Assembly (NCBI RefSeq): GCF_003932715.1
Contig: NZ_CP020700.1
Location: 2,502,501-2,566,500, forward strand
Origin: Streptomyces tsukubensis
GTDB lineage: Bacteria > Actinomycetota > Actinomycetes > Streptomycetales > Streptomycetaceae
Length of the DNA: 64,000 bases
Reading direction: 5' to 3'
Shown piece by piece: positions 50,883 through 61,026 of this stretch. Numbering within the stretch: the first letter of the stretch is position 1; every line of letters starts with the position of its first letter. Both the position numbers and the translations under genes were made by a program. The notes beneath the pieces were generated by a model, which was not told the origin of the DNA, did not search any database, and worked only from the letters and a program-made list of their open reading frames with translations.

Positions 50883-51485
50883 TCAGTTGCGGTGGAACAC
50901 GCCTTGGGTCTCGTCGAGTTCGAGGACCTCGGCGGTGTCGACGCGGTAGTACCAGCCGTGCAGCTTCAGCCGGCCGGCGTCCAGCGCCGCGCGTACGGCG
51001 GGGTAGCCACGGAGGGTCGCCAGCTGGGCCGTGACATGGAGCTGGACATAGCGGGCGAGGGTGGCGTCGTCCGGCGGGGTGCCGAGCATCGGGGCCAGGG
51101 CGGGGCGGGCGAAGGCCACCCACTGCGAGACGCTGGGCAGTTCGGTCAGATCCTGGTCGTTGGCGAGGGCGCCGACGGCACCGCAGTGGGAGTGGCCGCA
51201 GACCACGATGTCGTGGACCTTGAGGACCTCGACCGCGTATTCGATGGTCGCGGCCTCCGCGCACTCCCGCTCGGCCTCGTACGGCGGAATGATGTTGCCC
51301 GCGTTGCGCAGTTCGAAGACCTCGCCCGGGACGGCACCCGTGATCAGTGCGGGGATGACCCGGGAGTCCGAACAGCTGATGAAGAGGGTGCCGGGCGTCT
51401 GTCCGGCCGCGAACCTGCGGAACGTCTCGCTCTCGGGGGCGACGCGGTGGCGGAAGTTCCGGGCATTGGTGAGCAGTCGCTTCAT
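50883..51485 (-). CDS. Beta-class carbonic anhydrase
   Basis: 200-residue zinc enzyme that interconverts CO2 and bicarbonate. Zinc ligands are C38, H98 and C101; the D40-R42 dyad is in the motif SCSDSR, and GHSHCGAV completes the site. ELRNAGNIIPPYE is the usual active-site loop. ATG at 51485 with AAGGAG 7 nt upstream; the longer frame is not coding. The 127-nt gap to the SulP gene shows no terminator, so the two are probably one operon for bicarbonate supply. A candidate regulator site lies about 200 nt upstream. Confidence 0.96.
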   Translation of the reverse strand: MKRLLTNARNFRHRVAPESETFRRFAAGQTPGTLFISCSDSRVIPALITGAVPGEVFELRNAGNIIPPYEAERECAEAATIEYAVEVLKVHDIVVCGHSHCGAVGALANDQDLTELPSVSQWVAFARPALAPMLGTPPDDATLARYVQLHVTAQLATLRGYPAVRAALDAGRLKLHGWYYRVDTAEVLELDETQGVFHRN

Positions 51486-51883
51486 GTCACGCTCCTTGGG
51501 GGTACCTCCGACGCCGCCGGGCGTCGGGAGAGGGGGCCGGCCGCCCTCCGTGGCCCGCCGACAGGTGCGTGGGGGTCGGCATATGCCTGGCGCGGGAGGT
51601 ACGGGGCGGGCGGGACGGCTGGTACGGCTGGAACATCCGGGGGGATGCCTTGGCCGTGAAGCATGGGCCCACGCGATGAACCATCCGTGAGATCGGAGTG
51701 AGAGAGTTCTCACCGCCGCGATGAGCATCTGACAACGATGTCGGATACGGACGGCGCCGGGCACCGCCGGATCGCCGGGCCCCGCGGCGGGTCGGTCCGC
51801 CACGGGTACGCCCCCGCTGCACGCGACAGCACGGCGGCACAACAGCACGGCGGCACGGCGGCACGGCGGGGGCGCGCCGCGCC
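51486..51883. other. Upstream region of the carbonic anhydrase operon
   Basis: About 400 bases without a gene, between the response regulator stop and the carbonic anhydrase start (both minus strand). It contains the 29-bp element at 51687-51715. From 51810 to 51870 a GGCGGCAC-like short repeat occurs (CAGCACGGCGGCACAACAGC and neighbours). No other RNA or gene is apparent. Confidence 0.5.
51687..51715. promoter_or_regulatory. Candidate response-regulator site upstream of carbonic anhydrase
   Basis: Two GTGAGA half-sites spaced 11 bp (51687 and 51698), typical of OmpR-family dimers, followed by TTCTCACC (51708), which also forms the dyad GTGAGA-N4-TCTCAC. The blocks GTGAG, GAGAG and TTCTCA recur with identical spacing at 54526-54554, before the adjacent two-component operon. 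Confidence 0.6.
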
Positions 51884-52543
51884 TCACGCCCGGAGGCGGT
51901 AGCCGACTCCGCGGATGGTCTCCACCCGGTCGGGGCCGAGTTTGCGCCGCAGATACCGGACGTACACATCGACGATGTTGGACCCGGGGTCGTAGTCGAA
52001 CCCCCAGACCCGGCTGAGGAGCTGTTCCCTCGTCAGTACCTGGTCGGGGTTGCGCAGGAACACCTCGGCCAGCGAGAACTCCCGTGCCGACAGTTCGGCC
52101 ACCCGGCCCTCCACATGCACCCGCCGGGTCCGCAGGTCGAGGACGAGGTCCCCGACGCGCAGCACGGACGCCTCCGGTCCGCCCTCGCCGCGCAGCCGCA
52201 GTTTCACCCGGGCGAGCAGTTCCTCGAAGGCGAAGGGCTTGGAGAGGTAGTCGTCGGCGCCGCCTTCGAGCCCGGCGACCACGTCCGAAACGCTGTCCCT
52301 GGCGGTCAGGATGACCACCGGCAGCGTCACGCGCAGTTCGCGCAGCTTGCGCAGGACGGTCAGCCCGTCGACCGCGGGGAGGCCGAGGTCCAGGATCATC
52401 AGATCGCAGTCCCCGGCCCGGGCGTGCTCGTAGGCGGAGAGCCCGTCACCGACGACTGCCGTCACGAACCCGTTGCTCCGGAGCCCCTTTTCGACGAAGG
52501 AGGCGATTCCGGCTTCGTCCTCCGCTATCAGTATCCGTTGCAT
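51884..52543 (-). CDS. OmpR-family response regulator
   Basis: 219 residues, a complete regulator. Receiver: AEDEAGIASF, phospho-acceptor D52 (LMILDLGLPA), VVILTARD, LSKPFAF. Winged-helix domain (about 125-218): LSAREFSLAEVFLRN, then NIVDVYVRYLRRKL and IETIRGVGYRLR. Third gene of the operon with the Pro-rich membrane protein and the sensor kinase. Its start lies 98 nt inside the kinase gene, an unusually long overlap. Candidate targets: its own operon (54526-54554) and the carbonic anhydrase/SulP operon (51687-51715). Confidence 0.95.
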   Translation of the reverse strand: MQRILIAEDEAGIASFVEKGLRSNGFVTAVVGDGLSAYEHARAGDCDLMILDLGLPAVDGLTVLRKLRELRVTLPVVILTARDSVSDVVAGLEGGADDYLSKPFAFEELLARVKLRLRGEGGPEASVLRVGDLVLDLRTRRVHVEGRVAELSAREFSLAEVFLRNPDQVLTREQLLSRVWGFDYDPGSNIVDVYVRYLRRKLGPDRVETIRGVGYRLRA

Positions 52544-53993
52544 GATGTCCCTTCTGCCAGGAGAAGTGCGCGGGCAGGTCCAGTACGAAGCGGGCGCCGC
52601 CGGTCTCGGCGTCCTCGACCCATGCCGTACCGCCGTGTGCCTGGGCGATCTCGCGGACGATGGCCAGTCCCAGCCCGATTCCGGTACCGGCCTGGGCCGG
52701 TGAAGCGACCCGTCCGGCCTGGACGAACCGGCCGAAGATCCGCTCCCGGTCCACGGGGCCGACGCCGGGGCCGCTGTCGCGGACCCAGAGCAGGATCCGT
52801 CCGTCGCGTACCGCCGAACCCATCTCGATGAGATCGCCGTCGAGGGTGTGCCGGACCGCGTTGGCGGCCAGTTGGATCAGGCCCTGGGTGAGCCGCTGGC
52901 CGTCGACGAGGACGGTGGCCTCGGAGACCGCGGCGACCCGCCAGTGCCGGTTGCCGAGGGCCCGGGCCTTGGCGACCACATCGACGATGAGATCGGTCAG
53001 ATTGGTCTCGCCGACCGTGAGGAAGTCCGGCCGTTCGGCCCGGGCGAGGAGCAGCAGATCGTCCACGATGCGGCTCATCCGGTCGAGCTCGTCGACGACG
53101 AGGGCCCGGGTGACGTCCCATTCGACGGCCCAGTCGCCGCTGCCGTTGCCCATCAGTTCGAGATGGCCCCGTACGACGGTGATGGGGGTGCGCAGCTCGT
53201 GGCCGACCTCGTCCAGGAAGCGGCGCTGGGTGGTGAAGGCCCGTTCCAGCCGGTCGAGCATATGGTTGAAGGTGTGGGCGAGCGCGGCGACGTCGTCGTC
53301 CCCGCGGACGTCGAGCCGCCGGGTCAGATCGGATTCGCCGATCGCGGCGGCGGTCTGGCGCACCAGGCGTACCGGCGCCAGGATCCGGCCGGCCACCAGC
53401 CAGCTCGCCAGTCCGGCGCAGACCAGTGCGCCGAAGCCGGTGGCCAGCAGCATTCTGGCCACCTGGCGCTCCTCGCGGAGTTGCCGGTCGCGGAACTCCA
53501 GTACCACCAGCCGTACGTCCCTCGGATCCCCGGCGACCTGCACGGGCACCACTCCGTAACGCACCTTGCCGACGGAGGAGTCCAGCCAGCCCACGGCGGT
53601 TTCGCCGCGCCACTTCTCCGATGCGAGCACGGCGACGGCCACCGGGTCCCGGTCGAGCCTGATCGGCGGTTCGGCGGCGCTGCGCAGGTCCGCCCGGCCG
53701 TCGACGATGCTGAAGAACGTCTCGTCGCGGTTGGGGATGTTCTCCCGCAGGAACTCCTTGAGCAGCGCGGCGCCGTCGGTGTAGGGCCGTCCGTCGGGCT
53801 GGACGCGGGTCTGGGCGAAGGTCCGCAGCCGGTTGGCCTCCCACGCCAGCCGGGCTTCGACCTGGTCGTCGAGCTGGGCCTGCCAGACCACGGTGATGCC
53901 GACGATGGGCGCGGCGAGGGCCGCGCCGACGAGCAGCATCATCCAGCCGACGATGCGGGAGCGGGCGCTGGCCGTCCGCCGCCGCCGGGGCAC
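52446..53993 (-). CDS. Sensor histidine kinase
   Basis: 515 residues. TM1 is at about 12-36, an extracytoplasmic sensor of about 140 residues follows, then TM2 (about 181-203), HAMP (AGRILAPVRLVRQTAAAIGE), HisKA with H265 (LDEVGHELRTPITV), and an HATPase domain (LAANAVRHTL, SGPGVGP, GTGIGLGLAIV). After the expected end (GGARFVLDLPAHFSW) about 35 more residues follow, encoded inside the response regulator gene; homologues normally stop close to LDLP, so this tail is an odd out-of-frame overlap. The GTG overlaps the upstream stop by 1 nt (TAGTG). Confidence 0.93.
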   Translation of the reverse strand: MPRRRRTASARSRIVGWMMLLVGAALAAPIVGITVVWQAQLDDQVEARLAWEANRLRTFAQTRVQPDGRPYTDGAALLKEFLRENIPNRDETFFSIVDGRADLRSAAEPPIRLDRDPVAVAVLASEKWRGETAVGWLDSSVGKVRYGVVPVQVAGDPRDVRLVVLEFRDRQLREERQVARMLLATGFGALVCAGLASWLVAGRILAPVRLVRQTAAAIGESDLTRRLDVRGDDDVAALAHTFNHMLDRLERAFTTQRRFLDEVGHELRTPITVVRGHLELMGNGSGDWAVEWDVTRALVVDELDRMSRIVDDLLLLARAERPDFLTVGETNLTDLIVDVVAKARALGNRHWRVAAVSEATVLVDGQRLTQGLIQLAANAVRHTLDGDLIEMGSAVRDGRILLWVRDSGPGVGPVDRERIFGRFVQAGRVASPAQAGTGIGLGLAIVREIAQAHGGTAWVEDAETGGARFVLDLPAHFSWQKGHHATDTDSGGRSRNRLLRRKGAPEQRVRDGSRR

Positions 53994-54496
53994 TAGTCCG
54001 CTCCGTCTTCGTCGTCACCGGACGGGCGGCCGCCCCGGTCGGCGTCACCGTCGCCGTCGCCCTCCTCGCCGTCGTCGCCTTCTCCGGCGGTCGGCATCGG
54101 GTGGCCGGATCCGTCGTCGCTGCGCGGCGGCGGAAGGGGCGGTACGGGCCTGCCGCCCGGGTTCCGCGGCGGCGGGGAGGTCCGCTGGGGCGGCGATGCG
54201 TACGACGGCGCGAGGTGCGATGGGGAGCCGGTGGACGCGGGGGGCGAGGGCGCCGGGCGCGGCTTCCGGGACGGCGGCGGGCCGGACTCGCCGGTGCCGG
54301 TCCGCGGGGGGCGCGAGGTCGCCGGAGGCAGGGGCTCCCCGGTGCCGGGGAGGGAGCCGCCGGACCTTTCGACGATCACCACGGGGCCCAGGTCCAGCGG
54401 TTCGGGCTGGCTGGTCAGCACCCGCCCGGCCATCAGTCCGGCACCCGCGAACGCCGCCACCGCGGTGATCACCAGATTCGCTCGCCTCAGTCTCAT
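53993..54496 (-). CDS. Pro-rich membrane-anchored protein of the two-component operon
   Basis: About 167 residues: a short basic start (MRLRRAN), a single hydrophobic helix (about 8-28; LVITAVAAFAGAGLMAG), then an exported-looking tail rich in Pro, Ser, Gly and Arg and ending in a strongly acidic D/E/G-rich stretch. No lipobox and no known domain. First gene of the operon, sharing a TAGTG junction with the sensor kinase, so it may modulate the kinase in the envelope, as accessory proteins do in other two-component operons (inference). The ATG at 54496 is chosen because the hydrophobic segment starts just after it. Confidence 0.7.
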   Translation of the reverse strand: MRLRRANLVITAVAAFAGAGLMAGRVLTSQPEPLDLGPVVIVERSGGSLPGTGEPLPPATSRPPRTGTGESGPPPSRKPRPAPSPPASTGSPSHLAPSYASPPQRTSPPPRNPGGRPVPPLPPPRSDDGSGHPMPTAGEGDDGEEGDGDGDADRGGRPSGDDEDGAD

Positions 54497-54525
54497 GCGG
54501 AGAGTCTGAATCCCTGATCGAACAG

Positions 54526-54554
54526 GTGAGTGAAAGAGGAGAGCATTCTCATCC
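54526..54554. promoter_or_regulatory. Candidate autoregulatory site of the two-component operon
   Basis: GTGAGTGAAAG, then AGGAGAGCA, then TTCTCATCC. Block order and spacing are the same as at 51687-51715. It lies 30-58 nt before the operon start at 54496, close to where a promoter would be. Confidence 0.6.
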
Positions 54555-54857
54555 GTGACCGGACGCCGGGACTCCGGGGCGGGGCGCGGGCCCCTCGGGA
54601 CGGACCGGGGCGCCGGGCCGGGCAGCCCTGCGACGCTGTTCATCCGTAACTCCCTTGAGTTCACCGAGACCACTTCCGACTCCTTCAGCACGCTTGTCAC
54701 CGCTTCCCGCCCATCGTTGAGCCCCGTTTCTGCACTTTGTTCCGTTCCGATACGCCGGCCAGTTGTGATCGCGGTCGTCGGGAGATACGGCGCGGAGCGC
54801 CCGATGATTCAAGGGGAGGCAAAGTCGGGAACCGGCCGGGTCTGCAACACGGAGAAA

Positions 54858-54885
54858 GGCGGCAGGCGGCAGGCGGCAGGCGGCA
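54858..54885. repeat. Four perfect GGCGGCA heptamers
   Basis: (GGCGGCA)x4, immediately upstream of the region holding the 18-bp palindrome. Short simple repeats of this kind change copy number by slippage. Confidence 0.85.
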
Positions 54886-54920
54886 GCGGTCAACGGCACT
54901 CAGCGGCCTGCTCAGGGGAA

Positions 54921-54938
54921 TGAATGAGTACTCATTCA
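54921..54938. promoter_or_regulatory. Perfect 18-bp palindrome before the methyltransferase gene
   Basis: TGAATGAGTACTCATTCA, 9-bp arms without spacer, 61-78 nt before the ATG at 54999. Size and symmetry are typical of TetR-family operators. An upstream in-frame ATG lies inside the palindrome, which argues for the downstream start. Confidence 0.65.
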
Positions 54939-54998
54939 CCGCGCGGCCGAGTAGCCGTACGGATATCCGGCGGTCCCGGTCCGCCCGAGGCTTGGGCC

Positions 54999-55796
54999 AT
55001 GACGAAGCGACTGAAGAGCGTGCAGTGGGCGGCCATGCGCCTGCTGATGGGCAGCGCCGGACGACTGAGCAGCGGCATCCGTATCGGCTACCGGCACGGC
55101 TTCGACAGCGGGTCGATGCTGGACTACGTGTACGTGAACAAGGCGCGGGGCAGCCTCGGATTCGGCCGGATCATCGACCGCTGCTATCTGAACGCCATCG
55201 GCTGGCGGGCCATCCGCGCCCGCCGGGAGCTGCTCAAGGACGTCCTGCGCAAGGAGATCGCCGACCGGGGCGGCCGGGCCGTGGTCCTCGATGTCGCATC
55301 GGGACCGGGCCGCTATCTCCAGGACCTCGTCGAGGAGTATCCGGCCGGTGCGGTCCGGGTCGAGTGCCGCGATCTCGACCCGGCGGGGCTCTCCGCGGGG
55401 GAACGGCAGGCGCGCGAGCGGGGGCTGACGGGCATCGCCTTCGCCCGGGGCAATGCCTTGGACCCGGGGCCGCTCGCCGACGGGACCGCGCCGGATGTGA
55501 TCGTCGTGTCCGGGCTCTACGAACTGCTGCTGGACGACGCGGTGATCGCCGCGTCCGTCGAGAGGCTGCGGGGGCTGCTGGCCCCGGGCGGGGTGCTGGT
55601 GTTCACCACCCAGACCCGGCATCCGCAGCTGGAGTTCATCGCTGAAGTCCTGCCCAACCGGGACGGGGTGCCGTGGGTGATGAAATGCCGTCCCGTGGAA
55701 CTGGCGGAGCGCTGGGCGCGGGATGCGGGCTACTCCGGTGTCACCAGCAGGCGGGAGACAGTGGGGCTGTTCACCGTCACCACGGCGCTGCGGTGA
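54999..55796 (+). CDS. Class I SAM-dependent methyltransferase
   Basis: 265 residues. SAM motif I is VLDVASGPGRYLQDL (near 99-113), an acidic ribose-binding position follows in CRDLDPAGL, and later motifs are VIVVSGLYELLLDD and GLLAPGGVLVFTTQTRHPQ. The N-terminal 90 residues (for example GYRHGFDSGSMLDYVYVN) look like the substrate-recognition part of an actinobacterial subgroup whose members often neighbour lipid-metabolism genes. Substrate unknown. ATG at 54999 with GAGG 8 nt upstream; a strong palindrome upstream suggests repression by a TetR-type protein. Confidence 0.88.
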   Translation: MTKRLKSVQWAAMRLLMGSAGRLSSGIRIGYRHGFDSGSMLDYVYVNKARGSLGFGRIIDRCYLNAIGWRAIRARRELLKDVLRKEIADRGGRAVVLDVASGPGRYLQDLVEEYPAGAVRVECRDLDPAGLSAGERQARERGLTGIAFARGNALDPGPLADGTAPDVIVVSGLYELLLDDAVIAASVERLRGLLAPGGVLVFTTQTRHPQLEFIAEVLPNRDGVPWVMKCRPVELAERWARDAGYSGVTSRRETVGLFTVTTALR

Positions 55797-55841
55797 CCGG
55801 GGGCGCGAGGCGACGGCCAGAGGCGCGGCCCCGGCGACAGT

Positions 55842-55873
<32 letters not shown>

Positions 55874-56063
55874 AGAGGGCCCGACATCGGAGGCGTTGCC
55901 ATGCATAGTTCTCGCTGCGGTGGGCGAATCCACCCGAATGGCAAGGACTCGCCACACTCCCCAGGGGATCTTGTCACGGAGTGAGGTCGTGTGCGTACAT
56001 GGAGTGTCCGTGGATTCGAGGGGACGAGTCCGCGGCGGAGAAATGGCGGGGGGATGATGAGCC

Positions 56064-56969
56064 ATGGCGGTGGCGGTCGTTCCGGGCTCCGCGCCCGGCC
56101 GGGAGGTGTCGCGGTCCGCTGTGCGCGGGCCGGGCGGCCTGCCCGCGCAGCGCACCCAGCACACGCTTCCGGCGGACCATGCCGGTTTCGAGGTCGAGCA
56201 GTTGCAGCAGATCCGCGGGGTGAGCCGGATCAGAGCCGCGCTGGTGAGCCTGGTCGGGTCCGCCCGGCACGAGCTGCTCAGCTTCGACGATCCGGCCGCG
56301 GCGCTCGGTCAGGGGATTCCCGAGTCCTTCCTGAGAAGCGGTGCGCCCGGATGCGCACCTTCCGGGCACACGGCCCGGGTCCGCCGGATTGCGCCCCGGC
56401 ACGGGCTGTGTCAGTTGCGGGAGCCGTGGCGCTGTCTCGGTGAGGCCAGGGTCACCGAGTCCGTCCCGTTCAAGATAATCGTCGCTGACCGCTCGGTCGC
56501 CGCCGTGCCGATCGGCCTCGGACTCGACCCCGGTCCCGGCCTCGGTCTCGGCCCGGGTCCCGGTCCCGGTCTCAGCTTTGGTCCCGGTCCCGGTCTCGGC
56601 TTTGGTCCCGGTCCCGGTCTCGGCTTTGGTCCCGGTCTCGACGACAACGACGACAACGACGACAACGATCACAACGGTGTGCTGCTGATCCGGGACCCGG
56701 TGGTGGTCCAGGCCCTCGTCAGAACCCATCAGGCCTGGTGGGAGACCGGTGAAGATCCGGTCCTGCGCGTGCTGCCGTCCGGGCCGCCGCCCCATCTGGG
56801 GCCGGTGCTCGACGCGATACTGGCCGGGCTGACGGACGATGCGGCGGCGGCCCGGCTGAATATGTCCGGGCGGACCTACAGCCGCCGGGTGGGCGAGCTG
56901 ATGGCCGCCCTCGGCACCACGAGCCGGTTCCGGGCGGGAGTGGAGGCGGCCCGCCGCGGCTGGATCTGA
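56064..56969 (+). CDS. Atypical LuxR-like HTH regulator with internal Gly-Pro-Leu and Asp-Asn repeats
   Basis: 301 residues. The C-terminus (about 250-300) is a LuxR/TrmB-like helix-turn-helix: ILAGLTDDAAAARLNMSGRT, then YSRRVGELMAALGTTSRF. The N-terminal part (about 40-145) resembles the sensory region of Streptomyces regulators in which VEQLQQIRGVSRIRAALVSL precedes a domain ending in VPFKIIVADRSVAAVPIGL. Between the regions lie about 55 residues of GPGLGFGPGPGL-like repeats followed by DDNDDNDDNDHNG. No receiver domain. Target genes unknown; the nearest is the convergent ABC-2 operon, 34 nt away. ATG at 56064, weak ribosome-binding site. Confidence 0.8.
   Translation: MAVAVVPGSAPGREVSRSAVRGPGGLPAQRTQHTLPADHAGFEVEQLQQIRGVSRIRAALVSLVGSARHELLSFDDPAAALGQGIPESFLRSGAPGCAPSGHTARVRRIAPRHGLCQLREPWRCLGEARVTESVPFKIIVADRSVAAVPIGLGLDPGPGLGLGPGPGPGLSFGPGPGLGFGPGPGLGFGPGLDDNDDNDDNDHNGVLLIRDPVVVQALVRTHQAWWETGEDPVLRVLPSGPPPHLGPVLDAILAGLTDDAAAARLNMSGRTYSRRVGELMAALGTTSRFRAGVEAARRGWI
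56513..56676 (+). repeat. In-frame minisatellite inside the HTH regulator gene
   Basis: Imperfect tandem units built on GGTCCCGGTCCCGGTCTCGG, period about 24 bp, three or more copies, followed by three GACGACAAC units. It lengthens the linker before the HTH domain by about 50 residues. Slippage-prone; copy number probably differs between isolates. Confidence 0.8.
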
Positions 56970-57002
56970 CGGCCGGGCGGGCGCCGAAGGGGCCGGGCCG
57001 GC

Positions 57003-57865
57003 TCAGGACACGATGTCCTTGCGGGCGAAGGCCCGGAAGGAGAGCGCGAACAGCACCAGGGCATAGGAGACGGATACGGCGGCGCCCTTGACCATGCCGC
57101 CCCATTCCAGTTGCGGCTGGAGGGCGTCGATCCACGCGAACTGCCAGTGCGCGGGGAGGATCTCCCGCCAGTCGCCCAGTGCGGTGACCGCGTCCAGCAC
57201 ATTGCCGACGATCGTCAGTCCGACCGCTCCGCCGACCGCGCCCAGCGGGGCATCGGTCTTCGTGGAGAGCCAGAACGCCAGTCCGGCGGTGACCAGTTGG
57301 GAGAGGCAGATGAAGAGAACGACGAGCCCCAGCCGCGGCAGGGTGTCGGCGGCATCCAGGGAGCCGCCGGTGGGCAGCTTCAGCGGACCCCAGCCGTAGG
57401 CGACGGTCCCGACGGCCAGCGCGACCACCGGCAGCATCACGATCGCCGCCGCGCTGAAGCCGAGGGCCACGGCGAGCTTGGACCACAACAGCCTCGCCCG
57501 GGGTACGGGGGCGGCCAGCAGATAGCGGAGGGAGGACCAGCCCGCCTCGGAGGCGACGGTGTCCCCGTGGAACAGCGCCACCGGGATCACCAGCAGAAAG
57601 CCCGCCGAGACAAAGAGGCAGGTGGCCGCGAAGTTGGCGCTCGACGCGGTGGCGGTGTCCATCAGCGTGATGCGGTCGTTCTCGCCGCCGTCCGGACTGC
57701 CGCCGATGGCGAAGGCGGCCACGAGGATCAGCGGCAGGGCGGCGAGCACCGCCGCCATCACCATCGTCCGCCGGCGCTTCAGCTGGCGTACCGCCTCGAC
57801 GCGCAGCGGCAGAGTGCTCCGGGGCCGGTAGCCGGGCGCCGCCGCGGTGGACGGGGCGAGGCCGC

Positions 57866-57869
<4 letters not shown>
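57003..57869 (-). CDS. ABC-2 type permease
   Basis: 288-residue membrane protein with six predicted helices: about 34-54 (TMVMAAVLAALPLILVAAFA), a pair at about 80-100 and 130-155, then 175-200, 205-225 and 250-275. The C-terminal SYALVLFALSFRAFARKDI is typical of the ABC2_membrane family. Partner of the ATPase in the upstream fusion gene (overlap 4 nt). No accessory binding protein is encoded. The exported compound is unknown. Converges with the HTH regulator gene. Confidence 0.93.
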
Positions 57870-60724
<2,855 letters not shown>

Positions 60725-61026
60725 GAGAAGACCCTAAGGCGGAACAGCCGCGCCCGACCGGCGACCCCAGGGGGAATCCCGCGCACTCCCCCGGAGGTAG
60801 CCGCCGGCCGCCCCGTACACCGCCCGTGGTACGCGCCCCGGAGGATCACCTCGGCTGACAGCGGCCCCGCAACCTTACGTACCCACTGGTGCACCATGCG
60901 CCACGGCAGCCGCCTGCGCCCCGGGAGCACCGGCGGCACGGCCGGATCCCGGTGAAGTGCCGTACGACCGTGGGCAGATGTGATTTTCCTGGTTCCTCCG
61001 GATGTGGCCTCGGCTATCGTGCAGAG
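60725..61026. other. Divergent promoter region
   Basis: About 300 bases between the fusion gene (-) and the large TPR gene (+). TATCGT at 61015-61020 would place transcription start about at the GTG 61027, which suggests a leaderless mRNA. No operator or gene recognised. Confidence 0.45.

Larger units (their letters stand above)
54497..54998. other. Divergent control region with three repeated elements
   Basis: About 500 bases without a gene between the two-component operon (-) and the methyltransferase gene (+). It holds the candidate regulator site (54526-54554), a four-copy heptamer repeat (54858-54885) and a perfect 18-bp palindrome (54921-54938). No TetR-type regulator gene is adjacent. 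Confidence 0.6.
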
